A DNA stretch of 64,000 nt from Sphingobacteriales bacterium (GTDB taxonomy: Bacteria > Bacteroidota > Bacteroidia > Sphingobacteriales > Sphingobacteriaceae). The position numbers were made by a program, and so were the translations under genes. The stretch is from contig JANXOD010000035.1 of the NCBI GenBank assembly GCA_025353765.1, positions 62,001 through 126,000 on the forward strand, read 5' to 3'. The notes under the pieces were generated by a model. That model was not told the origin of the DNA and did not search any database. It was given only the letters and a program-made list of their open reading frames with translations. The first letter of the stretch is position 1. Each line of letters opens with the position of its first letter. Positions 43,756 through 53,230 of the stretch are shown here, piece by piece.

Positions 43756-43964
43756 TCATTAAAACTATTTTCTAAGACCTCAAAATGATTTGCGGAGTCA
43801 TCAAAATGAATTTCTATGTCATTAAAACTATTTTCTAAGACATCAAATTGATTTTCGAGTTATCAAAATGACCTGCGAAGCCATCAAGTAAAACTTCTAT
43901 GTCATCAAAATGACTTGCGAAGACATCAAAATAAACTTCTATGTCATCAAAAGTATTTTTACCA
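43756..43964. repeat. Degenerate tandem array with 21-bp period, array 2
   Basis: Ten units start at 43756, 43777, 43798, 43819, 43840, 43860, 43881, 43902, 43923 and 43944; all are 21 bp except the fifth, which is 20 bp. Each contains a core close to ATCAAAA. Three unit types alternate: one ending CTTGCGAAG or similar, one ending ACTTCTATG, and one identical in units 1 and 4 (63 bp apart). It fills most of the 342-bp gap 43691-44032 between the convergent gldH and murF genes, which holds no gene. Stops interrupt the plus-strand frames. Confidence 0.85.
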
Positions 43965-44025
43965 CCTCTCCCGAAAATCGGGATTCCGCTTCGCTACACA
44001 ATCCACCTCCGCTGGTGGAGGTGGT
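43961..44025. repeat. REP-like double palindrome downstream of murF
   Basis: ACCACCTC (43961-43968) pairs with GAGGTGGT (44018-44025); inside lie TCCCGA-AAA-TCGGGA (43969-43983) and CCACCTCC-GCTGGT-GGAGGTGG (44003-44024). This GC-rich structure in an AT-rich gap resembles intergenic palindromic repeats of Bacteroidota, and may also end transcription of murF and gldH from both sides. Confidence 0.7.
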
Positions 44026-44032
44026 TAACCCG

Positions 44033-45343
44033 CTACATCAAAGGTATGAGTTCCTCCAACTTCATCCCACGAGAACCTTTAATAAGGATAGTCGCATTTA
44101 CAATCGGATTTTTCTTAAGAGCTTCAAATGCTTCATCTGTAGTTTTGTAGAATTCACTATTTCCGATACGCACTTTGTAGAATTCATCTCCAATAAAAAT
44201 CCGTCGCTCTGCATCTGTTGAATTTGCTTTTTGAATAATGGCTTGATGCTCTTTAGGAGCTTCATCGCCCAGTTCAAACATATCACCTAAAATGATGACT
44301 TTATGCGCAGCAGTGATTGCAGCCAGGTTATCTAATGCGACCATCATACTGCTTGGGTTCGCGTTATAATAATCGCAAATAAGGGTATTGGTAGCCGTTT
44401 TAGATAGTTGTGACCGGTTGTTTATGGGATTATAACAACTTATACCGGCATTAATTTCATCGGACCTAAGATTAAAGAAACAAGCAATACAAATAGCAGC
44501 AAGAATGTTTTCGAAATTGTAATTTCCGGTTAAGTTTGATTTAGCCAGGTGCTCCACATCATCCATTTCCATGGCTTCGCGTTCCCATTTTACGGTCAGA
44601 AAAGGATCAGAGCTCAGGAGTTCTCCATTGGTAAAACTGTCGGTCCCGGTTCCGTAATACACTACCCGGTCCAGGTTTTTCAGCCGCATCATTTCTATGA
44701 GTTCATGGTTATTACGATTGATGAAGGCAATACCATTTGTATCTTTTAAAAAGGAATACAATTCGCCTTTGGCAATTTTAACACCATCAAATCCGCCAAA
44801 ACCTTCTAAATGTGCTTTACCAACATTGGTAATCAGGCCATGTGTGGGTTGTGCAAGGCTGCATAAAAACTCAATTTCCTTTTGGTGATTCGCACCCATC
44901 TCAATAATGGCTATTTCAATATCACTGGTAATGGAAAGAATAGTTAAGGGAACACCAATGTGGTTATTCAAATTACCCTGGGTTGCATAGGTTTTATAAT
45001 GTTGCGATAAAACAGAATATAGCAATTCTTTGGTAGTCGTTTTTCCATTTGTCCCGGTAATACCTATAATTGGGATGGTTAATGCATCTCTATGAGACTT
45101 AGCCAGCTCCTGAAATGTGTTTAACACATCATCAACCAATATAAAACGGTCATCTGTATGATACTTGGCATTATCAATTATCGCGTAAGCAGCACCTTTT
45201 TCTAATGCAGTTTGTGCATAGCTATTACCGTCAAAGTTTTCACCTTTTAGGGCGAAGAACAAACAATCGGGTGTGATTTTACGCGTATCGGTACAAATTA
45301 CCGGGTGTTTTAAATATATCTGGTAAAGTTGATCTGTATTCAT
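44033..45343 (-). CDS. murF: UDP-N-acetylmuramoyl-tripeptide--D-alanyl-D-alanine ligase
   Basis: A 436-residue Mur ligase (start ATG at 45343, MNTDQLYQIYLKHP; a 14-codon longer frame begins at 45385). MurF adds D-Ala-D-Ala to UDP-MurNAc-tripeptide. It shows the N-terminal domain (DTRKITPDCLFFALKGENFDGN), the ATP-binding GITGTNGKTTTKEL (~94-107), the Mg-binding EMGANHQKEIEFL, and the C-terminal ligase domain with YNANPSSM. It stands apart from a mur cluster; downstream is the REP-like element and array 2, upstream it is divergent from the M14 gene. Confidence 0.95.
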   Translation of the reverse strand: MNTDQLYQIYLKHPVICTDTRKITPDCLFFALKGENFDGNSYAQTALEKGAAYAIIDNAKYHTDDRFILVDDVLNTFQELAKSHRDALTIPIIGITGTNGKTTTKELLYSVLSQHYKTYATQGNLNNHIGVPLTILSITSDIEIAIIEMGANHQKEIEFLCSLAQPTHGLITNVGKAHLEGFGGFDGVKIAKGELYSFLKDTNGIAFINRNNHELIEMMRLKNLDRVVYYGTGTDSFTNGELLSSDPFLTVKWEREAMEMDDVEHLAKSNLTGNYNFENILAAICIACFFNLRSDEINAGISCYNPINNRSQLSKTATNTLICDYYNANPSSMMVALDNLAAITAAHKVIILGDMFELGDEAPKEHQAIIQKANSTDAERRIFIGDEFYKVRIGNSEFYKTTDEAFEALKKNPIVNATILIKGSRGMKLEELIPLM

Positions 45344-45470
45344 TTTTACAATATTAAGATTTTTGCAGAATGCAAAGCTCAACATTTAAAGAGTTTTTAT
45401 AGAAAGGATATTCGTTTTATGTACTATATGTGATACTTGCGCTATTGATTATCATTTGTAAATTAGGAGC

Positions 45471-47969
45471 ATGAAAAAATGTATACTCTCTGTTTTTCTC
45501 TTTTGTATTGGTTTTTTAGCTTCCGCACAATCCCTGCAATCTCCTTCAGAATTTTTAGGATATAAGCTTGGCGATCAGTTTACACCTTATTACCGTGTAG
45601 TGGAGTATTATAAATATATCGCTACTGCATCAAAAAATATAAAACTTCAGGAATACGGGAAAACCAATGAAGGCCGTCCCTTAATGGCTGCTTTTATAGC
45701 TTCGGATGAAAACATTGGAAAACTGGATGATATCCGTAAAAATAATTTACGCCTTGCCGGGATAGAAAGTGGTGTGGCAGATGCGAAACAACCGGCTATT
45801 GTATGGCTCAGTTATAATGTTCATGGGAATGAGGTTGTTTCTACAGAAGCATCTATGCAAACAATTTATGACCTGGTTGATCCGGCTAACAGTCGCACAA
45901 AAGTTTGGTTACAAAATACAGTGGTTATCATTGATCCATGCCTTAATCCGGATGGGCGTGAGCGATATGTTAATTTTTATAATTCAACCAAAAACAGTAT
46001 TCCCGATCCTGTTTCATTTTCACGCGAACACAAAGAACCCTGGCCGGGAGGAAGATCAAATCATTATTATTTTGATTTGAATAGAGATTGGGCATGGCAA
46101 ACCCAAATGGAAACGCAGCAACGAATGGCCTTATATAACCAGTGGTTGCCCGAAGTCCATGTAGATTTTCATGAGCAGGGTTTTAATGAGCCTTATTATT
46201 TTGCACCCGCAGCAGAGCCTTTTCATCAGGACATTACGAAATGGCAGCGGGAGTTTCAAACCATTATTGGTAAAAATAATGCCCGGTATTTTGATCAGAA
46301 TGGCTGGATGTATTTTACCAGGGAGGAATTCGACTTATTATATCCTTCTTATGGAGATACTTATCCCACCTATAATGGATCTGTCGGGATGACGTTTGAG
46401 CAGGGCGGTATTGGTGCGGGCCTATCGGTAATTAATAATGATGGGGATACACTGACTTTAAAAAATCGCATTGATCATCATTACACTACAGGAATGTCTA
46501 CCATTGAAGCAACTTCCCAAAATGCAACTAAAGCTGTGGCAGAATTCAAGAACTTTTTCAGCAATAGCAAATCAACGCCTCCGGGAGAATATAAAGCCTA
46601 TGTGATAAAAGGAGAAAATCCTGAAAATTTAAAAACACTGGCTAATTTGTTAAAACGAAATGGAATTGAATTTGGCTATGGAGCTGTAAAAGGTGCCAGC
46701 GGATATAATTACTTTTCGGGCAAGACAGAAAGCTTTTCTGTAGATAAAAATGATATGGTAATTAGTGCTTATCAGCCCAAGTCTGTATTGGTGAAAGTAT
46801 TATTTGAGCCCAAGACATTTGTGTCAGATTCAATTACTTATGATATTACCGCCTGGGCTTTGCCTTATGCCTACGGATTAAAATCTTATGCCACTCGTGA
46901 AGCATTAAAACCGCAAACAAATACATTAAATATTCCCATAGTTGCTAATCCTGAAATTGTAAAACCGGTAGCTTTTATTGCTGACTGGAATTCTTTAGCA
47001 GATGTTAAATTCCTCTCGGAATTGCTTAAAAAGAATATTAAAGTTCGTTATTCAGAAATTCCGTTTGAAACAGGTGGGAAGAATTTTAATGCAGGTTCAT
47101 TAATTATAGCCCGTACCAGTAATGAAAACCTGGGTGATCGTTTTGTACAAGTCATAACCGATGTTGCTCAAAAATCGGGAGTTACTTTGCAGGCTCTTGC
47201 TTCTGCATTTGTAGATAAGGGTGCTGATCTGGGATCTAGTAAAATCCGGTTTATTAGCAAACCTAAAGTGGCGGTGATAGGTAGTGATGAAACTTCATCT
47301 CTTGCCTTTGGTGAAGTGTGGCAATTTTTTGAACAGCAAATTCATTATCCTTTATCGGTTATACGCTATAAAGATTTGGAGCGGGCAAATTTAAATGAAT
47401 TTAATGTGATCATTTTCCCGGAAGGTAATTATGATGATTTGGGTAATGATAAAATGCAGGCATGGATACGCAGCGGCGGTAAGTTGATTGCAATGGAAGG
47501 AGCAGTTTCGCAATTAGTCGGTAAAAAGGGATTTAATCTAAAAGTAAAGGAGGAAGAGAAGAAAGATGATAAAAATAAGGATCCATATGAAAATCTTAAA
47601 ACCTATGAAAACCGAGAGAGGGAATCTGTGAGAAATAGTATCCCGGGTGCAATTTATAAAGTCAATTTAGATAATACTCACCCATTGGCATTTGGCTTTC
47701 CTGATTTCTATTATACCTTGAAATTAGATGATCAAATTTATCAATTCATTGATAAAGGATGGAATGTAGGCACCTTGAGGAAAGACAATTACGTAACCGG
47801 ATTTGTGGGTGCACAAACTAAAAAAAAGTTGGCAGATGGTTTATTATTTGGTGCACAGGATATGGGAAATGGCTCGGTTGTATATTTAACAGATGATCCG
47901 CTATTCCGTAGTTTTTGGGAAAATGGGAAATTGCTATTTAGTAATGCTGTATTTATGGTGGGGCAATAA
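45471..47969 (+). CDS. Large secreted M14 family zinc carboxypeptidase
   Basis: An 832-residue protein with a signal peptide ending LASAQ (residue 20). The M14 catalytic domain (~35-350) has zinc ligands His118 and Glu121 (NVHGNEVVSTE), His234 (VDFHEQGFNEPY), the LNRDW arginine motif and catalytic Glu310 (GMTFEQGG). The ~480-residue C-terminal part contains Rossmann-like segments (KVAVIGSDETSSLAF, VIIFPEGNYDDLGND) of glutamine-amidotransferase-like fold, seen in this subfamily. It is distantly related to the 580-residue M14 protein at 24.4 kb. Extracytoplasmic peptide breakdown is the likely role. Confidence 0.9.
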   Translation: MKKCILSVFLFCIGFLASAQSLQSPSEFLGYKLGDQFTPYYRVVEYYKYIATASKNIKLQEYGKTNEGRPLMAAFIASDENIGKLDDIRKNNLRLAGIESGVADAKQPAIVWLSYNVHGNEVVSTEASMQTIYDLVDPANSRTKVWLQNTVVIIDPCLNPDGRERYVNFYNSTKNSIPDPVSFSREHKEPWPGGRSNHYYFDLNRDWAWQTQMETQQRMALYNQWLPEVHVDFHEQGFNEPYYFAPAAEPFHQDITKWQREFQTIIGKNNARYFDQNGWMYFTREEFDLLYPSYGDTYPTYNGSVGMTFEQGGIGAGLSVINNDGDTLTLKNRIDHHYTTGMSTIEATSQNATKAVAEFKNFFSNSKSTPPGEYKAYVIKGENPENLKTLANLLKRNGIEFGYGAVKGASGYNYFSGKTESFSVDKNDMVISAYQPKSVLVKVLFEPKTFVSDSITYDITAWALPYAYGLKSYATREALKPQTNTLNIPIVANPEIVKPVAFIADWNSLADVKFLSELLKKNIKVRYSEIPFETGGKNFNAGSLIIARTSNENLGDRFVQVITDVAQKSGVTLQALASAFVDKGADLGSSKIRFISKPKVAVIGSDETSSLAFGEVWQFFEQQIHYPLSVIRYKDLERANLNEFNVIIFPEGNYDDLGNDKMQAWIRSGGKLIAMEGAVSQLVGKKGFNLKVKEEEKKDDKNKDPYENLKTYENRERESVRNSIPGAIYKVNLDNTHPLAFGFPDFYYTLKLDDQIYQFIDKGWNVGTLRKDNYVTGFVGAQTKKKLADGLLFGAQDMGNGSVVYLTDDPLFRSFWENGKLLFSNAVFMVGQ

Positions 47970-48044
47970 GAAAATCTTAATACTAATTAAACAATTTACT
48001 ATATTGTGAAAGTATAAATTTTATATGGGCGACTTCTTCCTATT

Positions 48045-50486
48045 ATGCTAAACTATAAATCCATTTTTTTTATATGTGCATATTTTTCATTTATATCTTT
48101 TTCAAACGCACAGATAAATCCAGGATTTTCTATAAATGGAATCGTAGTTGATTCAAATAAAAATGCTTTGGAAGGTGCAACAATTATTCTGTTGAGAGGG
48201 CGGGATTCTAGTGTTGTTAAAATAGCCTTAACAGATAAAAAAGGATTATTCGAGTTTCCTAATCTTTCTAATGATAGCTATCTCTTATCGGTAAGTTTTG
48301 TAGGATTTAAAAAACAACTAACGCAACCATATGCTTTTTTTGAAAGTAAACCCACTCAGGATATAGGGGTAATAACCTTATTGGCCTCGGATAATGCCTT
48401 AAATGAAATTACAGTTACCGCTGCTAAAAAACTTTTAGATGTTCATCCCGGAAAGGTTATTTTGAATATTGAAAATAGCATTATAGCAACCGGAAGTTCT
48501 GCATTAGAATTACTAAAGCGAGCGCCTGGTGTTCAGGTTGATAATAATTATAATATCAGATTAAATGGGAAACAAGGAGTTTTAATAACCATTGACGGTA
48601 AGCAAACTTATATGGATAATGATGCTTTAGGCGAATTGCTTCATAATACCAGAAGTGAGAGTATAGAATCAATAGAGTTGATTAGCAACCCGTCCGCAAA
48701 ATATACTGCCGAAGGAAGCGGTGCTATTATCAATATTAAAACCAAAAAGAATAAAAGTTTGGGAGCTAATGGCAGTATGAATATTGGTTTTGGAAATAGC
48801 GATTTAGGTAGCGGTTTTAATCCTAACCAGCGCTATAATGGCGGAATAAACGCAAATTATAGAACTCAAAAATTAAATATATTTGGCAGTAATAATTATG
48901 CAGATCAAACCTTTTATCGTACGTCTTTATTAGACCGAAATATTAATAATAACAATCAGGTCACTAATATAAAAGTAGATTACTTAAGTAAACAACAACG
49001 TAAAAGTGATACTTACAGAATAGGAACTGATTATTTTATCAGTCCTAAACAAACTATTGGATTTCTTGTCGCGGGAAATTATAGTAAACTTAATATAGCC
49101 AAGCAAAATAGATCGGATATCTCTGATGGCAATTCAAATTCATCTATTGAAACAAAATCTGATCAAAACCGCAAATTCTCTAATATTGGATTCAACTTAA
49201 ATTACAAAGGAAAATTAGGCAAGAAAGAAAGCGAATTATCAATTGATCTGGATTATTTCATCTATGATAGAAGTTCTTTGGAGTTTTTGACAAATAATTA
49301 TTCAAATGGTACAGACAAGTTTTTTAGTAATAGTTCACCATCAGATTATGATATTAAATCGTTAAAAATAGATTATATCTTACCTATAAAAAAGGATCAG
49401 AGTTTAAGTATCGGAATACAAAGCAGTAATGTAAGTGGTAATAGTAAACTTGATTTTGGGGAAATAGTTTCAGGCGCTTATCAGCCGGATGCTATGCTAA
49501 CAGGCCAATTTAAGGTTAATAATCAAATAAATGCAGCTTATGTTTCTTATAAACGGGATTTTAAAAAATCGGTTTTAGAATTAGGTTTAAGAGCAGAACA
49601 AACATTCCCTGAAGAAGATCCGTTACCCGGGAGCAGCACCAAACTCGGCTATTTTAACCTATTTCCAAACTTGCAGTTTACTCAAAACCTAAATCAAAAT
49701 AACCAACTTCTTTTTTCTTATAGTCGCAGGATATTAAGGCCGCCTTATGAAGATCTGAATCCTTTTGTGGGTTATCTGGATCAATATACTTATCATTATG
49801 GTAATCCACTTTTAAAACCATCATATACTCAAAATGTAGAACTCACCCATGTTTATAAAGAAAAATACACCACTACTATCAGGGCAAGTTTAACCAATGA
49901 TGTTTTTTTAAACGTACTGGAACAGGATAATGTCACTATGGTTAATAAAAGCATCAGAAGAAATCTGGATAAGCAATTTACCTATGGGATATCATTTAAT
50001 GCTCCACTTACTGTTTATAAAAATTGGAGTATGGATAATACGATAGAGGCATTTTACCAGCGCTTTACAAATAAATCTATTGCTGGCAATTTAGATAATG
50101 GTAGCCCGGATGTTACATTTACAACGCTGCAAAGTTTTACATTCCCACATGTATTCAATGCAGAATTAAGTGCTAAGTATGAAACTCCAACCTCATATGG
50201 CATCAGCAAATACAAATCTTTATATAGCATGGATTTTGGGATAAGCAGATCTTTTTGGGACAAGAAAGCAAATCTAAAATTCAAAGTAAGCGATATTTTT
50301 AATACAGATAAAGACAGGTTTAGTTCTAATTATCAAAATCTCGATTTAAGGGGTGTTGAAAAAACGGAATCGCGTATAGCTCAACTAAGTTTCACCTATT
50401 TATTTGGGAAAAAGACAGTTAAGGCCGCCCGTAAAAGAAGTACCGGAAGTGAGAGTGAACAAGAACGGCTTAAAACCAGCGGATAA
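48045..50486 (+). CDS. TonB-dependent receptor-like outer-membrane beta-barrel protein (OMP_b-brl_3 family)
   Basis: An 813-residue outer-membrane protein: signal peptide (~1-22), CarboxypepD_reg-like domain (~28-115: GIVVDSNKNALEGATIILL), a plug-like domain (~120-230: LDVHPGKVILNIENSI, LKRAPGVQVDNNYNIRLNGKQGVLITIDGKQTYM) and a C-terminal barrel. After the last strand (FTYLFGKK) comes a ~25-residue charged tail with KAARKRSTG. It is a paralogue of the convergent gene at 50545-52995. Ligand unknown. A bidirectional terminator separates the two genes. Confidence 0.9.
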   Translation: MLNYKSIFFICAYFSFISFSNAQINPGFSINGIVVDSNKNALEGATIILLRGRDSSVVKIALTDKKGLFEFPNLSNDSYLLSVSFVGFKKQLTQPYAFFESKPTQDIGVITLLASDNALNEITVTAAKKLLDVHPGKVILNIENSIIATGSSALELLKRAPGVQVDNNYNIRLNGKQGVLITIDGKQTYMDNDALGELLHNTRSESIESIELISNPSAKYTAEGSGAIINIKTKKNKSLGANGSMNIGFGNSDLGSGFNPNQRYNGGINANYRTQKLNIFGSNNYADQTFYRTSLLDRNINNNNQVTNIKVDYLSKQQRKSDTYRIGTDYFISPKQTIGFLVAGNYSKLNIAKQNRSDISDGNSNSSIETKSDQNRKFSNIGFNLNYKGKLGKKESELSIDLDYFIYDRSSLEFLTNNYSNGTDKFFSNSSPSDYDIKSLKIDYILPIKKDQSLSIGIQSSNVSGNSKLDFGEIVSGAYQPDAMLTGQFKVNNQINAAYVSYKRDFKKSVLELGLRAEQTFPEEDPLPGSSTKLGYFNLFPNLQFTQNLNQNNQLLFSYSRRILRPPYEDLNPFVGYLDQYTYHYGNPLLKPSYTQNVELTHVYKEKYTTTIRASLTNDVFLNVLEQDNVTMVNKSIRRNLDKQFTYGISFNAPLTVYKNWSMDNTIEAFYQRFTNKSIAGNLDNGSPDVTFTTLQSFTFPHVFNAELSAKYETPTSYGISKYKSLYSMDFGISRSFWDKKANLKFKVSDIFNTDKDRFSSNYQNLDLRGVEKTESRIAQLSFTYLFGKKTVKAARKRSTGSESEQERLKTSG

Positions 50487-50519
50487 AAGGTGATTACATT
50501 AACTGCAATCACCTTTTTT
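50485..50519. terminator. Bidirectional terminator between the two paralogous receptors
   Basis: AAAAGGTGATT (50485-50495) and AATCACCTTTT (50507-50517) form a perfect 11-bp stem flanked by A- and T-runs, overlapping the stop codon of the plus-strand gene and 26 bases from the stop of the minus-strand gene. Confidence 0.85.
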
Positions 50520-50544
50520 AGTATGACTAATCTAATTCCAAAAA

Positions 50545-52995
50545 TCAATTCTTCATTCTGTTCGTTTCATCTTCTAAACCGGTTGAACGGCGGCGTGCAG
50601 CTTTCACCTCATTTTTACCAAAGCGATAAGTTAATGTAACTCTTGCAATTTGTGATTCGCCGGCTTCGGTAAAATTCAGATTCATGTTTTGATAGGTTGT
50701 AGATAAACGCTGCTTACGGGTATTAAAGATATCATTCATATTAAACTTTAAATTCACTTTATTACTCATAAATGATTTCTTAAAACCGGCATTCATGACC
50801 GTTTGCGCCTGAATTTTGAAAATGCCATATTGTAGCGGAGATTGATATTGTACTGATGCCTCTGCTGTAAATGTTTTGTTAATGGTAAATGAGTGGTCCA
50901 TATTATACGTTACAGCAGTTTGACCAGAATTTAAAGTGCCGCCATTAGATTTTGATTTAAAACTCATGTCAAACACTTGTAAATTGTTGTTGATATTCCA
51001 CCATTTTGCTAAGGGAACCGGAGCGTAAATAGTAATCCCGATAATTTGCTGCTCATCAAGATTACGCTGAATGGCGTACGTTTTCAATGTGGCATCTTCC
51101 TGTTCTGTAACTGTAGTCATTACATCTTTCGTATGACTGTAGTTAAGTGTAGTTGTAATTCCACCTTTGTATGTATGAGAAAGGTCAAATGAATTAGTAA
51201 ACTGTGGATTTAAATATGGATTACCTTTTTGAAAGGTGTATTCATCTAAGAAGTTTAAGAAAGGATTCAAATCATCATATCCCGGGCGGTCAATTCTACG
51301 ACTGTAGGATAGACCCAACTCATGATTTTTGCCTAATTTTTGTGATAAGGAAACACTCGGAAAAAATTCTAAATAATTGCGTTTTGTAACCTGGTTTTGA
51401 GTGATCGAGTTTCCTGTAGAAATGGTATTTTCAGCTCGTAAGCCAAGCTGAATACCCGTGTTTTTAATTTCTTTACTGAAATTCATATAAGCTGCATTTA
51501 TATTTTCATCATATAAAAAGCGATTAGAGTAATCTGCATCAGCAACCCACATATTATTAACAAGCGTTGCATATAAAAGATCATTATCTGTTTTAACAAT
51601 GCTTGATTTTAAACCTGCTTCAAACTTTGTTGTTTTATTAAGAGGATGAGTATAATCAACCTTAACAGATTTTACATCAATATTTGAGAGAGTATAATTC
51701 TTTACATTCGAATTCTCTTTGGGTGGTAAATTAGTTGTGGTATAGGAGTTATTTCTAAGTTCATCATGATTGCCTTTGTAATTAGAATAATCAACATCTA
51801 CAGATAGTTCTTTTCCGGCAGTATCAAGCGTGCCTTTATAATTTAAATTATAAGCCATGTTATGATATTTCTCTATGTTATTCCCAAGTACATTTATAAT
51901 TTCAGTTTCATCTAAATTATTTTTACGGGTGGTATAGCTATTACTTTTTTCATCATTTTTATTAGCATATCCATTCACTAAAACTCCTATGGTATTATTT
52001 TTATTGATGGAATAGTCCATCCCTCCTTTAAAAGAGTTACTAAAACGACGATTATCCCAGTCATTTAACTGCACAAAATTAGTGACTGTGCCTGCATCAT
52101 TAACCTGCCGATTTAAATTCAAATTATTTAACCGTCCATTATTAGCATAACTATAATTACCAAATACATTTACGTTATTTTGACGATAATTTAAAGTTGT
52201 ACCACCATTATATTTTGAAGTTTTACCATAACCGGCACCGCTTGTTAATGTACCATTAAAACCCATATTCTTGCTTTTTTTAGTTTTGATATTGATGATA
52301 CCCGAAGTTCCGGCTGCATCATATTTAGCGGATGGGCTTGTAATCAACTCAATACTTTGAATTTCGCTGCTTTGCATATTTCTGAGCATGTTAGATACAT
52401 CTGCGCTGCTCATATAGGTTTGTTTACCATCCAACATAATTAATACGCCTTGCTTTCCTTTCATGGAAATATTATCATCCTTATCTACAGTAACTCCCGG
52501 AGCTTTCTCTAATACCTCCATGGCTGTATTTCCTGCCGAAACGCTACTGCCTTCTACATTCATTACCAATTTATCCATTTTACGCTCTATAAAGGGCTTT
52601 TGTGCAACAATGCTTACTTCTTTTAGTGTTTTACTTTCTGTGGTAAGTCGTATTTCATCAACCCTGATTATAGAATTAGTCTCACTTAAATTAAAGGGCT
52701 TGCTATAAGCCTTTTTATAGCCTACCATGGTTGCAGAAATAAGATAGTCTCCAGTTGTTATATTGTCAAAACTATAATTTCCCGAAAGATCTGTTAGGGA
52801 TGTCTTTACCAGCGTTGAATCTTTGGCTTTTAGCAGGCTGATGGTTGCATAGTCAAGCGATTTTTGCTGTTCATCTATTACTGCCCCAGTAATTTTGCTT
52901 CCGGATAATTTCGCCTGTGCAAATGCAGGAGAGTTATACAGACTTAATACTGTGATAAACAATAATAACAAGTATATGGTGTAGTTCTTTTTCAT
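50545..52995 (-). CDS. TonB-dependent receptor-like outer-membrane beta-barrel protein (OMP_b-brl_3 family)
   Basis: An 816-residue paralogue of the protein at 48045: signal peptide ending PAFAQ (~27), CarboxypepD_reg-like domain (~35-120: GAVIDEQQKSLDYATISLL), plug-like domain (~125-240: MEVLEKAPGVTVDKDDNISM, MLDGKQTYMS) and C-terminal barrel. The barrel end LTYRFGKN is followed by the tail KAARRRSTGLEDETNRMKN, the same motif as in its partner. The two genes are convergent with equal length and collinear domains. Ligand unknown; a 235-bp AT-rich region lies upstream. Confidence 0.9.
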   Translation of the reverse strand: MKKNYTIYLLLLFITVLSLYNSPAFAQAKLSGSKITGAVIDEQQKSLDYATISLLKAKDSTLVKTSLTDLSGNYSFDNITTGDYLISATMVGYKKAYSKPFNLSETNSIIRVDEIRLTTESKTLKEVSIVAQKPFIERKMDKLVMNVEGSSVSAGNTAMEVLEKAPGVTVDKDDNISMKGKQGVLIMLDGKQTYMSSADVSNMLRNMQSSEIQSIELITSPSAKYDAAGTSGIINIKTKKSKNMGFNGTLTSGAGYGKTSKYNGGTTLNYRQNNVNVFGNYSYANNGRLNNLNLNRQVNDAGTVTNFVQLNDWDNRRFSNSFKGGMDYSINKNNTIGVLVNGYANKNDEKSNSYTTRKNNLDETEIINVLGNNIEKYHNMAYNLNYKGTLDTAGKELSVDVDYSNYKGNHDELRNNSYTTTNLPPKENSNVKNYTLSNIDVKSVKVDYTHPLNKTTKFEAGLKSSIVKTDNDLLYATLVNNMWVADADYSNRFLYDENINAAYMNFSKEIKNTGIQLGLRAENTISTGNSITQNQVTKRNYLEFFPSVSLSQKLGKNHELGLSYSRRIDRPGYDDLNPFLNFLDEYTFQKGNPYLNPQFTNSFDLSHTYKGGITTTLNYSHTKDVMTTVTEQEDATLKTYAIQRNLDEQQIIGITIYAPVPLAKWWNINNNLQVFDMSFKSKSNGGTLNSGQTAVTYNMDHSFTINKTFTAEASVQYQSPLQYGIFKIQAQTVMNAGFKKSFMSNKVNLKFNMNDIFNTRKQRLSTTYQNMNLNFTEAGESQIARVTLTYRFGKNEVKAARRRSTGLEDETNRMKN

Positions 52996-53187
52996 GATTT
53001 TTTTGAGTTTATTTTAATTTTGTTTAGAAAATGAGCATATAATTATCCTATAAGGGGATTAAAATGCCCTTTCATTCTATTTAGTGAAGTTTTGTTATTT
53101 TCTTTTAGTCGCCTTGGCGAATATTAATTTTAGAACGATTTAATATTAAGACGCTCTAATTGAAGTCTTGGTTACAGATTTAGTTTT

Positions 53188-53222
53188 TATAAAATCCGGC
53201 TATTTTAAAGCCGGATTTTTCA
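53188..53222 (-). terminator. Terminator of the PadR-PspC operon
   Basis: AAATCCGGCT (53192-53201) and AGCCGGATTT (53209-53218) form a perfect 10-bp stem with a 7-nt loop. On the minus strand the stem is followed by TATAAAAACT, i.e. a short T-run only in its base, 13 bases after the PspC-protein stop. Confidence 0.7.
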
Positions 53223-53230
53223 GGCTATTT

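Noticed and set aside
43756-43964. CRISPR array or repeat-protein gene
   Set aside because: Units are contiguous without spacers, and plus-strand frames hit stop codons repeatedly; the 20-bp unit breaks any long minus-strand frame.
43910-44221. 103-codon plus-strand frame across array 2 and the 3' end of murF
   Set aside because: It runs through repeats and antisense to murF; no coding character.
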